A DNA stretch of 41,600 bases from Dorea sp. 5-2 (GTDB taxonomy: Bacteria > Bacillota > Clostridia > Lachnospirales > Lachnospiraceae). The stretch lies in the NCBI RefSeq assembly GCF_000403455.2, contig NZ_KE159719.1, positions 189,993 through 231,592 on the forward strand, given 5' to 3'. Within the stretch, counting starts at the first letter, position 1. Every line of letters starts with the position of its first letter. A program made the position numbers and the translations under genes. A model generated the notes under the pieces. It did not search any database, was not told where the DNA came from, and saw only the letters and a program-made list of their open reading frames with translations. Below are positions 23,316 through 30,801 of the stretch, piece after piece.

Positions 23316-23504
23316 AGCACCATGCAGGGGCTTCACGCCGCCATTTCCAGCCTGCCCGGCAAACAGGCCAAACGTATTTACGCCCATTTCGTACTCGGCA
23401 TGAGCAAGACCGATATTGCCAGGGTCGAGGGCGTGGACGAAAAGGTGGTGCGCCTGGCAATCGAGAGGGGGCTTCGGAACATGGAAAAATTATTGAAAAA
23501 ATAA
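23316..23504 (+). pseudogene. Sigma-70-like factor, region 4 fragment (ICE type)
   Basis: GLHAAISSLPGKQAKRIYAH, FVLGMSKTDIARVEGVDEKV and AIERGLRNMEKLLKK match the C-terminal helix-turn-helix of the small sigma-like regulators carried by integrative elements of gut Firmicutes. These proteins are normally about 140-200 residues. Only the last 60 or so remain, and no proper start or ribosome site is visible. This is debris of an older integrative element. Its base composition is clearly GC-richer than its flanks. Confidence 0.72.
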
Positions 23505-23564
23505 TGTCTAAGGTGTACTGATTATTCTAATGCTTGTGAGCCACCAATTTAATCCTTGGGAGCC

Positions 23565-23942
23565 ACTTATAATTTAATGATTGAGAACCATTACAATATA
23601 CTAGATATAGTACGTCTATTATTTACCGCTTATAACAATTCTGAGATAGATTTTGAGAGCCACGATCATCTTCCCGAAGAAAAAGAAACTTATCAAATAG
23701 GGGAAGATATAAACGAAAAGATAAAGGAATTTTTAATGTCAGGCATAGATAAAGGCGATCTGCGAAGCGATCTGAAAATCATGCCTACTATTTTTGTTTT
23801 CTGGGGTATGTTGTCCGGGCTTATTCAGTTTGCAGCAAATAAAGAAGAATATATTAAAAAAGCAATGGGATTATCAAAAACCCAGTTCTTAGAGTATGGC
23901 TTTCATATGCTGTATTGCTCTATTGCAGACAAGGGGGTATGA
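23565..23942 (+). pseudogene. TetR-family regulator lacking the DNA-binding domain
   Basis: The frame from TYNLMIENHYNILDIVRLLF through FLMSGIDKGDLRSDLKIMP and MLSGLIQFAANKEEYIKKAM looks like the C-terminal ligand/dimer domain of TetR/AcrR regulators. The N-terminal HTH (about 60-70 residues) is absent, and the nearest start is a TTG at 23556 without a ribosome site. The preceding bases are non-coding scrap. It lies directly before a flavodoxin remnant that it may once have regulated. Confidence 0.68.
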
Positions 23943-23945
23943 AAA

Positions 23946-24182
23946 AATCTTTCTTACTGTACGGGTTGTAGGACTTGCATGAATACGCATACTTGTGTTC
24001 AAAAGGACGATATACAGGAAATTGTAATGTGTTTACAGAAATGCCAAATGGTTCTGCTTGCAGCTCCTTCCTATTGGACGAATGTGCTTGCTCCTGTTAA
24101 GAATTTATTTGACCGATTATTGGGAAGGGTTATGGAGGAAACAAGCACTTTTCCTAAGCCGCGTTTAAAGGGCAAGAAATAA
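23946..24182 (+). pseudogene. Flavodoxin/NADPH-dependent FMN reductase fragment
   Basis: The frame reads SYCTGCRTCMNTHTCVQKDD, then QMVLLAAPSYWTNVLAPVKN and FDRLLGRVM. This is the middle of a flavodoxin-like iron-sulfur/FMN reductase with its CxxCxxC motif and the APSYW flavin loop. The N-terminal flavin-binding strand is missing and the end is cut short (KPRLKGKK then stop). It overlaps the region right after the TetR remnant. A non-functional piece. Confidence 0.72.
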
Positions 24183-24230
24183 AAAAGAGTTACCAAAACA
24201 AACAATCAAAAAAATTGAAAGGTGTATGAA

Positions 24231-24647
24231 ATGAGAATGTCTAAAAAGAAAGTAGCTTTATTTGCTGTTATGCTCCTTTTGCTTATTGGCTTAGTTTGGG
24301 GAATAATTTATCTTAAAAGTGTTGCGGATTATAAACAGGCAGTGAAGGAAACCACTTTTGAAGAAATAAATATTTCGGATATTTCCGACGGAGTTTATAT
24401 TGGTGAATATGACGTGGATTTTATATATGCCAAAGTGGAAGTTACCGTGCAAAATGGAGAAATCACAAATATTAACATTTTGGAGCATAGGCATGAACGT
24501 GGAAAGACCGCAGAAGTTATCACTGACAGTATAGTTGATGAACAGAAAATAGATGTAGACGCAATATCAGGCGCAACAAATTCAAGCACTGTCATAAAAA
24601 AAGCGGTTGAGAACGCTCTGAAAAGCAGGAAATTGACCACTTTTTGA
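24231..24647 (+). CDS. Membrane-anchored FMN-binding domain protein
   Basis: A 138-residue protein. A basic start and one membrane segment (VALFAVMLLLLIGLVWGIIY, about residues 8-27) anchor an extracytoplasmic FMN-binding domain. The domain shows GVYIGEYDVDFIYAKVEVTV and the motif DAISGATNSSTVI near residue 115, where the threonine of SGAT is the usual site of covalent flavin attachment by ApbE in RnfG/NqrC-type proteins. A role in membrane electron transfer is likely. The ATG follows AAAGGTGT. The two-component genes start 38 bases downstream on the same strand. Confidence 0.88.
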   Translation: MRMSKKKVALFAVMLLLLIGLVWGIIYLKSVADYKQAVKETTFEEINISDISDGVYIGEYDVDFIYAKVEVTVQNGEITNINILEHRHERGKTAEVITDSIVDEQKIDVDAISGATNSSTVIKKAVENALKSRKLTTF

Positions 24648-24685
24648 CTATTTGGCTGTATCATATTCTGGGAGAGGAGGCTACT

Positions 24686-25360
24686 ATGGCATACAAAATA
24701 CTCGTTGTTGATGATGAAAAAATGCTGACAGAGTTATTGGCAAGTCACTTACAGAAGTGTGGATATGAGGTTTTTGTAGCGGAAAATGCGGAGCAGACAA
24801 TATCCATGCTGAATGTCTATCCGGATTTGATTCTGCTTGACATCAATATGCCGGAAATAGACGGGCTGGAGCTATGCAAAATGATCCGCCAGAATGTCGT
24901 CTGCCCCATTTTGTTTCTGACAGCCCGGATTACGGAACAGGACAAAATAAACGGCCTGCAGGTTGGCGGTGATGATTACATAACCAAGCCGTTCAGTCTG
25001 AAAGAGTTGACCGCAAGAGTGGCGGCTCACCTGCGAAGGGATGAACGAAGCAAGTGTACGCCTAAAATCGTTTCTTCCCAGGGCTTGATTGTAAATCTTG
25101 CGGAACGTACTTGTTTTTATGGGGAAAAGCCGCTGAACTTGTCAAACCGTGAGTTTGATATTGTGGAGTTTCTGATGCGTAACGCCAACCAGATATTCGA
25201 CAGGGAGCGGATTTATGAAGCCGTGTGGGGGCTGAATGCCGAAGGAGATAGTGGAGTCATAAAAGAGCATATCCGAAAGATCAGGAATAAACTGAAGGAA
25301 GTTACGGGCAGGGAGTATATCGAAACAGTTTGGGGGATGGGTTATAGATGGAAAAAATGA
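24686..25360 (+). CDS. OmpR/VanR-type response regulator
   Basis: A 224-residue regulator with a receiver domain (KILVVDDEKMLTELLASHLQ, phospho-acceptor aspartate in LILLDINMPEIDGL near residue 51, lysine in GGDDYITKPFSLKEL near 101) and a C-terminal winged helix (LSNREFDIVEFLMRNANQIF, ending YIETVWGMGYRWKK). GGGAGAGGAGG precedes the ATG. Its last codons overlap the start of the sensor kinase gene by 13 bases, so the pair is translationally coupled. The family resembles VanR-like regulators of cell-envelope stress. Targets are unknown; the FMN-binding gene just upstream is a candidate. Confidence 0.93.
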   Translation: MAYKILVVDDEKMLTELLASHLQKCGYEVFVAENAEQTISMLNVYPDLILLDINMPEIDGLELCKMIRQNVVCPILFLTARITEQDKINGLQVGGDDYITKPFSLKELTARVAAHLRRDERSKCTPKIVSSQGLIVNLAERTCFYGEKPLNLSNREFDIVEFLMRNANQIFDRERIYEAVWGLNAEGDSGVIKEHIRKIRNKLKEVTGREYIETVWGMGYRWKK

Positions 25361-26670
25361 GGAAACCCGGATCAATGAAAAGAGCTTTTATCTGTGCGGT
25401 AGCCGCTACAATGTTTCTTGTTTTTGCGGCATCTGTCCTGACGATATATGGATGCTACCGTATACAGAAAGTGATACTTCCCGATTCTCAGGAAGTCTGG
25501 CTGAATACACGGACGGTCACAGCGGACGGGAGGGTATTAGAGGGAGGGCAGAGGGTTATCCTTGACGAACCTGCCCAGGTAGGTATACTCGTTCCTACCG
25601 GAGTGGATGTAACTTTGGAGAATACGGAATTCATAATAGAGAAAATTGAGTCTGGCTTCGTGGCGCTTCGCCCAAAGCAAAAGTTCGTATACAGAATGGC
25701 AGGCATTTCTATGGTGCTGTTTCCTTTTATCTATTCCATTACAGGTATCATGCTGTGCGCATGGTGGTTTTACAGGAAAGAACTGTCACCGCCCATTCAG
25801 GTTCTTGCCGATGCAACAAAACATATCCGGGAGCAAGACCTTGATTTTGCGGTGGATTATAACAGGAATGATGAATTAGGAAGGCTCTGTACCGCTTTTG
25901 AAGAAATGCGGCAGGCGCTCTATGATAACAACCGTCAGCTATGGAACATGATCGAGCAGCGCAGAATCCTACAGGCGTCAGTGGCACATGACCTCAGAAA
26001 TCCCATTGCGATTGTTGAGGGATATGTGGAATATATGCAGCAATGCTTGGCAGATGGAAATCTGAATGACGAAGAATTACGGCATACACTGTCTAATCTT
26101 GCGGTAACGGCAAAACGGCTTGAACATTATACAGATTATATCCGTGACCTGAATGCCATTGAAGAAACGGAAACAAAGTATTCCGTAGTTCAGTTACCGG
26201 ACTTTTTAAGAAGAGCTACGGAAAGTCTTTCGTTTCTTGCAGAACAACATAGCCTGGAGATTGCATACCATTCTGCCATATCCGAATGTCAGGTGAAATT
26301 AGACGAGCAGATCTTTTACCGTATTGTCGAGAATATCTTTTCTAATGCCATTCGATATGCCAAAAGCAAGGTGAATTTTGGGTACTCCCTTACCGATGGT
26401 ATGCTTATGATAACCATATCAGACGATGGCAAAGGTTTTTCAAGGGCAATGCTCCGTAAAAAGAACACCTTTCTTTATTCTGAGGATAAAACGGGAGAGC
26501 ATATGGGCCTGGGATTGGCTACAAGCCGTGTCCTTAGCCAGAAACACGGCGGAAGTTTAGAACTATCAAATATTGCTTCTGGTGGAGCTTGTGTAACAAT
26601 TAAACTTGCAGTCCACAAAATGAATTGCTCTTTTTATTTATTAAAAGATTTGGAGCAAAAAAGTGATTGA
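25348..26670 (+). CDS. Sensor histidine kinase (HAMP, HisKA, HATPase)
   Basis: A 440-residue membrane kinase, partner of the response regulator before it. Membrane segments lie at about residues 11-33 and 118-143 and bracket an outside sensor region of about 85 residues. HAMP follows (SPPIQVLADATKHIREQDLD). The phosphorylated histidine is in VAHDLRNPIAIVEGY near 215. The ATP-binding boxes are RIVENIFSNAIRYAKS near 330, ISDDGKGFS near 365 and GLGLATSRVL near 393. All catalytic motifs look intact. The ligand sensed is unknown. Confidence 0.94.
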   Translation: MEKMRKPGSMKRAFICAVAATMFLVFAASVLTIYGCYRIQKVILPDSQEVWLNTRTVTADGRVLEGGQRVILDEPAQVGILVPTGVDVTLENTEFIIEKIESGFVALRPKQKFVYRMAGISMVLFPFIYSITGIMLCAWWFYRKELSPPIQVLADATKHIREQDLDFAVDYNRNDELGRLCTAFEEMRQALYDNNRQLWNMIEQRRILQASVAHDLRNPIAIVEGYVEYMQQCLADGNLNDEELRHTLSNLAVTAKRLEHYTDYIRDLNAIEETETKYSVVQLPDFLRRATESLSFLAEQHSLEIAYHSAISECQVKLDEQIFYRIVENIFSNAIRYAKSKVNFGYSLTDGMLMITISDDGKGFSRAMLRKKNTFLYSEDKTGEHMGLGLATSRVLSQKHGGSLELSNIASGGACVTIKLAVHKMNCSFYLLKDLEQKSD

Positions 26671-26708
26671 CAAAGAGGCAAATCAAGGTTTATTTTGGAG
26701 GAATTAAA

Positions 26709-26852
26709 ATGGATAAGAAAAAAATAATGAATTGGGTAATAGCAATCATACTAGCTATCGGATATTTAACAATAAGTATTGTGTTTGATACGTGGACATA
26801 TTCTTGGATTATATGGATAATTTATGCGATTTATAGATTTGTTGCAAAATAG
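26709..26852 (+). CDS. 47-residue membrane protein
   Basis: A short protein with a basic start (MDKKKIMNW) and two hydrophobic stretches ([17 protein letters not shown] and [16 protein letters not shown]), probably two membrane passes. TTTTGGAGG lies 8 bases before the ATG, so translation is likely. It lies 38 bases after the kinase gene and may belong to the same transcript. No known family is recognised. Confidence 0.6.
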   Translation: MDKKKIMNWVIAIILAIGYLTISIVFDTWTYSWIIWIIYAIYRFVAK

Positions 26853-26884
26853 ATAAATCGGGATTTTTTGGAGGTAAAATAAAG

Positions 26885-27346
26885 ATGAGCGAAATTATAT
26901 TTTTAAGATGCGATGGAAATAACAAAGATTTTATGGAAAATTGCAGGTTGCTTGATGAGGACTTAGATTTGCGGGTTGGAAAAATAATTAAACGAGATAA
27001 GTACGCTCAATATAACCTAATTGATAAAATAAACGAAGCGATAGTTGTTTATCGAGGCAATAATCCGATTGGTGGTGGTTCAATACGTCCTTATGATGAA
27101 AATACAGTAGAGCTAAAAAGAGTGTTTGTCATACCAGATGAACAAGGAAAGGGCATAGGAACAGAGCTGGTTTCTAAACTAATAGAGTGGGCGAAAGAAC
27201 TGGGGTATAAGAAAATGATTTTGGAAACAGGAGAACTTTTAGCGGAGTCCTGTCATGTATATTCAAAGTTAGGATTTAAGCAAATTCCTAATTATGGTGC
27301 GTATGTAGATATGCCGGAATCTCTTTGTATGGGAAAAGAATTGTAA
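26885..27346 (+). CDS. GNAT-family N-acetyltransferase
   Basis: A 153-residue acetyltransferase. The acetyl-CoA loop is in [20 protein letters not shown] (about residues 84-103), followed by [15 protein letters not shown] and the C-terminal [15 protein letters not shown]. This fold moves an acetyl group from acetyl-CoA to an amine. The substrate cannot be told; a small molecule or an antibiotic is possible. TTGGAGG precedes the start. The first TTCCAGTTT motif of the region lies 15 bases after its stop. Confidence 0.92.
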   Translation: MSEIIFLRCDGNNKDFMENCRLLDEDLDLRVGKIIKRDKYAQYNLIDKINEAIVVYRGNNPIGGGSIRPYDENTVELKRVFVIPDEQGKGIGTELVSKLIEWAKELGYKKMILETGELLAESCHVYSKLGFKQIPNYGAYVDMPESLCMGKEL

Positions 27347-27457
27347 ATTGAAACAGAGAAATTCCAGTTTGACATACTGGAAAATCAAAATATGATACCT
27401 TTGTCTTAATCCTTAATAAGGTGTACTGAGATTATTTATTTTACGGAGGAAACGTAG

Positions 27458-27889
27458 ATGGAACGAAAAAATAAAATTTTGAAAACAGTTTCAGTTGTTC
27501 TATTGTTATGCAGTTTTGCTGTACCAATGTATAATATTTTTCCTAATGGGCTGATAGTCAATCAGGATTCATGGTTTTTTACCGAAACTTTTAAAATACT
27601 TTTTCAAGAGGGGCTAGGAGCATTTAGTTATCTTGGTGTTGTATTTCATCTGGCTGTATGGATTCCCGCTATCATACTGTGTATCGGTTCTTTTGCACAG
27701 ATAGACAAGATTGTTCGCTTTTCGGCAGGTATCGGCATTGTCCTTCTTTTGATAGGTCTTCTGCTTGCTGTTGTTTTGACAAATGAAATAAAATTGATCC
27801 ATCCGATTGTTGGGTACATTTGTATTGGATACTGGATTGACTTAATTTTGCTTGTAGTTTGCGCCGCCGTTTCTTCAAAAAAGCACTGA
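27458..27889 (+). CDS. Hypothetical four-pass membrane protein
   Basis: A 143-residue protein with four hydrophobic segments (TVSVVLLLCSFAVPMYNIF, YLGVVFHLAVWIPAIILCIG, IGIVLLLIGLLLAVVLT, YICIGYWIDLILLVVCAAV). No family is recognised. ACGGAGG stands before the ATG. It is a single-gene unit between two TTCCAGTTT motifs. No neighbour suggests its role. Confidence 0.75.
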   Translation: MERKNKILKTVSVVLLLCSFAVPMYNIFPNGLIVNQDSWFFTETFKILFQEGLGAFSYLGVVFHLAVWIPAIILCIGSFAQIDKIVRFSAGIGIVLLLIGLLLAVVLTNEIKLIHPIVGYICIGYWIDLILLVVCAAVSSKKH

Positions 27890-28038
27890 AAATATTAAAA
27901 ATTTCCAGTTTATGGCAGAAAACGACTCTACGTTTCGTAGAAATCTTGTTTTTGACGGTTTCTCTACGGTGCGTGGGTGTGATAATATAACCATTCATTG
28001 TATTTTAAGATTGAACCTGAAGAAAGGAGGTGCCAGTC

Positions 28039-28590
28039 ATGGATCAACTTAAAATCGGAAAATTCATAGCAGAAATGCGAAAAGAGCAGTCCTATACGCA
28101 ACGTCAGCTTGCGGATATTCTTGGGATTAGCGATAAGACAATCAGCAAATGGGAAACGGGAAATGGGCTTCCGGAAGTTTCCTTAATGATGCCTTTGTGC
28201 AATGCGCTGAAAATCAATGTCAATGAACTTCTTTCAGGTGAATGCCTGACCGCCTCTGAATACAAAGAAAAAGCGGAGGAGAATATGATGAATCTTATGA
28301 ATGAAAAAGAAGAAAGCAAGAGAAAAATCATCCTGTCTGTAATTATATGTGCATTGACGATACTGTCCGGCGTGACGATGTTTGTGTTATCGGGCGCTCT
28401 TGAAATCGAACTTTGGTTGCGCATTCTGCTGCTTTTGATAGGAACAATCGTTGTTATTGGGGGAATCGGGGTAGTGATTGCGCTGGATGTAACGACAGGA
28501 ACTTACGAGTGTCCGAAGTGCAATACAAGATTTGTGCCTACAACATCTGCTATATTTCCGGTCTGCATACCTTTACCAAGAGAAAACTAA
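28039..28590 (+). CDS. XRE-family regulator with membrane tail and zinc ribbon, frameshifted end
   Basis: A 183-residue protein. An XRE helix-turn-helix opens it (IGKFIAEMRKEQSYTQRQLA, SDKTISKWETGNGLPE). Two membrane helices follow (about residues 96-115 and 127-150), then half of a zinc ribbon (YECPKCNTRFVPTTSAIF). The other half, HTFTKRKLKCLNCGEISYCK, is encoded in another frame up to 28643, so a one-base deletion near 28555 (or a sequence error) removed the second CxxC. Family members normally carry both. The ATG at 28039 follows AAAGGAGGTG. It is probably a membrane-tethered regulator. Confidence 0.85.
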   Translation: MDQLKIGKFIAEMRKEQSYTQRQLADILGISDKTISKWETGNGLPEVSLMMPLCNALKINVNELLSGECLTASEYKEKAEENMMNLMNEKEESKRKIILSVIICALTILSGVTMFVLSGALEIELWLRILLLLIGTIVVIGGIGVVIALDVTTGTYECPKCNTRFVPTTSAIFPVCIPLPREN

Positions 28591-28793
28591 AATGCCTGAA
28601 TTGCGGGGAAATTTCTTATTGTAAGAAGCGACTGACGCATTAATCAATTCCAGTTTGGTGGTAAATTAGAGCATATGCACTAATGAGCATTGGTAGACAT
28701 ACCTTGTCGGGTAATAAAATAAGGCATTTCTCGCTTTGTGTCCTGTTTTTCATCGGGCAGTTTTGATAGGATTTTTCTGAAAGGAGGAAAAGC

Positions 28794-29303
28794 ATGAACC
28801 AAGAAAAAATCGGAAAATTCTTAAAAGAACTTCGTAAGAAAAAGGGACTTACCCAAGACCAGATTGCAGAAAAATTTAATGTATCAAACAGAACAATATC
28901 CCGTTGGGAGAATGGCCACAATATGCCGGACTTAGATATTTTGATTGAAATATCAGATTATTATGAAGTTGACTTATGGGAAATTCTAAATGGAGAAAGG
29001 AAAAGCGAGAATATGGATAAAGAAATGAAAGAAACTGTATTGCGGGCAGTGGATTATACAAACGCAGAAGCGGAACGATACAATAAGCGTGTACGGATAT
29101 GCAATGGGATAGCAATGCTTTTAGTATTAGCCTACACTATCATTAAAGGGACAAGCCTTTATGATAATCCGACAGTTATGGCTGGATTGGATATTGTACA
29201 GGGATTTGCAGTTGGAATGCTTTTGGTGGGTTTGCTATATTCAAGCCGCTATGGTGCGAGGATTAGAGCCTTCAAAAAACGACTGATGAAAAGGCAAGAA
29301 TAA
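28794..29303 (+). CDS. XRE-family regulator with two membrane helices
   Basis: A 169-residue protein. The N-terminal XRE domain (IGKFLKELRKKKGLTQDQIA, VSNRTISRWENGHNMPDLDI) covers residues 1-70. A charged helix follows, then two hydrophobic stretches (ICNGIAMLLVLAYTII and VQGFAVGMLLVGLLY) and a basic tail. It is a distant relative of the XRE protein just upstream, minus the zinc ribbon, and probably arose from the same widespread clostridial family. GAAAGGAGG precedes the ATG. Targets are unknown; the membrane gene that follows is a candidate. Confidence 0.9.
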   Translation: MNQEKIGKFLKELRKKKGLTQDQIAEKFNVSNRTISRWENGHNMPDLDILIEISDYYEVDLWEILNGERKSENMDKEMKETVLRAVDYTNAEAERYNKRVRICNGIAMLLVLAYTIIKGTSLYDNPTVMAGLDIVQGFAVGMLLVGLLYSSRYGARIRAFKKRLMKRQE

Positions 29304-29361
29304 ATCGGAATTATCGAAAAGTTGTAGAGAACGTAAAATCGAAATTTACAGGAGGAACGAA

Positions 29362-29904
29362 ATGAAAGAAATATTGGAATTTAACCACAAAAAACAATGT
29401 GGTTTATGGTTGATTCTTATTGGAATTGTACTAATAATAGCTGTCATTTGTGGCGGTGAATTTTTTGTTAATCCGTTTGTGTTTCTGATAGGTTATTATG
29501 CCTGCTTTTTTGGAGTCAATGTAAACAAAAAAGTGAGAGAAAAACTTTCTCAAGGAGATATTTCTAAAAAGCAGATAAAGATGATTTATTTTTCGATTGC
29601 TGCGTTGTTCATATTAATGTTTTGTATTGCTGGCCCGTTTATCCCCGGATGGCATTGGAGGCAGATATGGCTTGGTGTACTGATGGCAACATCAATACAT
29701 TTCTTCTTGTGGTTTTTTGTACATGGTTGGAGTATGGTAGTGTTGGGGATTGTATGTATGGTTATCGTAACAATGGGCTATATTTTTCCAGGCATACCAG
29801 TTTCAGTTATTTGCATTGCAGATGCGATGGTTAAACTGATATGCGGAATATATTTATTATTTATTGCAAAACCATCAAAATACATTCCTAATATGATAAA
29901 GTAG
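29362..29904 (+). CDS. Integral membrane protein, DUF6609-like
   Basis: A 180-residue, very hydrophobic protein with about six membrane segments (LWLILIGIVLIIAVICGG, FVFLIGYYACFFGV, IYFSIAALFILMFCIAG, IHFFLWFFVHGWSMVVLGI, and others). It resembles the DUF6609 family of membrane proteins, of unknown function; this label is from memory. AGGAGG precedes the start. It lies 58 bases after the second XRE gene, and the two are probably co-transcribed. Confidence 0.72.
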   Translation: MKEILEFNHKKQCGLWLILIGIVLIIAVICGGEFFVNPFVFLIGYYACFFGVNVNKKVREKLSQGDISKKQIKMIYFSIAALFILMFCIAGPFIPGWHWRQIWLGVLMATSIHFFLWFFVHGWSMVVLGIVCMVIVTMGYIFPGIPVSVICIADAMVKLICGIYLLFIAKPSKYIPNMIK

Positions 29905-29955
29905 CGAATGTACAAAGAAACAACTTCCAGTTTTCCTGGCAGAATCACTGTGTCC

Positions 29956-30000
29956 AGAGCCAACAGACTTGTGAGAAATCACAGTTTGTTGGCTCTCTTT
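29956..30000 (+). terminator. Rho-independent terminator after the DUF6609-like gene
   Basis: AGAGCCAACA (29956-29965) pairs with TGTTGGCTCT (29987-29996). An inner stem TGTGA/TCACA closes a GAAA loop, and CTTT follows the stem. It separates the cargo region from the ABC/lipoprotein operon. Confidence 0.8.
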
Positions 30001-30119
30001 ATGTAAATAAAGAACTAAGCTGTTTCTCCGGAAATTTCTTCTATTCCTTGACCACATTTTGACTTTTGGTTTTTATAATGGCATTTAGATAATAGAATCC
30101 AAAGCAAGGAGGATAGACG

Positions 30120-30516
30120 ATGCGAAAGCGATTCTTATCATTAGCTATGATTTTTGTTTTGCCCTTTGCTGTGGCGGCCTGCGGAAATTATACTTTATCG
30201 GACAGCGATAGCTGTCCGACCGCCCGTAAGGGCATGAATTCAGGGGTACCCGAAGGGTATAACATTGCGGACGAGAATGCCCCGCCGCAAAATGTAGAAG
30301 AAGACCCATTCGCCGGGGCGCAGGAGGACGGAGATTTAGGGTTTCTCAGCCATGGGGAAGCCAGTCCCGTCAGAGCGGATGACCAGAGTGTTTTGCCGTA
30401 TGAGTATCACGGCGGAGAATTTGTCCTGGACTATCAGTTTGTGTCAGAAGGGAAATTGGACAGCATTGGCTTCCTGCTTTTTTTGGACGGAAAGCCGCAA
30501 GCCTACAAGGTGAACG
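30120..30516 (+). pseudogene. Lipoprotein gene, 5' part, split by an IS
   Basis: The frame encodes a lipoprotein signal (MRKRFLSLAMIFVLPFAVAA, cysteine of AACG at about residue 21) and about 110 residues of an exported domain (LPYEYHGGEFVLDYQFVSEG, IGFLLFLDGKPQAYKV). It is cut by the element at 30517, where a chance stop follows two codons later. Joining it to 32404-33113 across one copy of the 8-bp duplication restores an uninterrupted 368-residue frame. AAGGAGG precedes the ATG. It was the first gene of the ABC operon. A perfect palindrome CGGACAGCGATAGCTGTCCG sits in its coding sequence at 30199-30218. Confidence 0.88.
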
Positions 30517-30615
30517 GGTAGTGTAAAGTAGCCTATGAAAAACTGGAGTCAAAAAAATAGGCTCCATTAGAACTTTGATAATTGTAGATACGATAGATTT
30601 TGGCAGTGTCCGCCA

Positions 30616-30739
30616 CCCTTGACGGCACACCAAAACAATGCTCTGAACGTCTTACCGACGGCGAAGAACTCAAGAACAGATACCAGTTTCTCCGTCTGAT
30701 TCACAGCATTGTAGCATTGTTTTGGCGTGCCATCAAGGG
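30616..30739. repeat. Long inverted repeat inside the IS, 27-bp arms
   Basis: The arms 30616-30642 (starting CCCTTGACGGCACACC) and 30713-30739 pair with two mismatches across 70 bases. It lies between the transposase stop codon and the left IS end. It could form a large hairpin that blocks transcription into or out of the element, or a structural part of the transposon end. Confidence 0.75.
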
Positions 30740-30801
30740 CAGGTCCCTTCGGGATGGCTAGGTAATTACCTCTGGCTCGGAATCTAAGAACAGATGTGGG
30801 C

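Larger units (their letters stand above)
27362..29933 (+). repeat. Recurrent TTCCAGTTT motif after gene ends (four copies)
   Basis: The exact 9-mer TTCCAGTTT occurs at 27362-27370, 27903-27911, 28648-28656 and 29925-29933, always on the plus strand and 4-21 bases after the end of a gene. Copy 1 opens a hairpin (TTCCAGT...ACTGGAA). Copies 2 and 4 are both followed by TGGCAGAA after a short gap. This entry marks the span containing the four separate copies. Confidence 0.55.

Noticed and set aside
23511..27440. TAAGGTGTACTGA shared between 23511 and 27419
   Set aside because: One 13-base match between two AT-rich spots is expected by chance in a window of this size.
28540..28570. Programmed frameshift in the XRE zinc-ribbon gene
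   Set aside because: No slippery heptamer or downstream stem is visible; a simple one-base deletion is the better reading.
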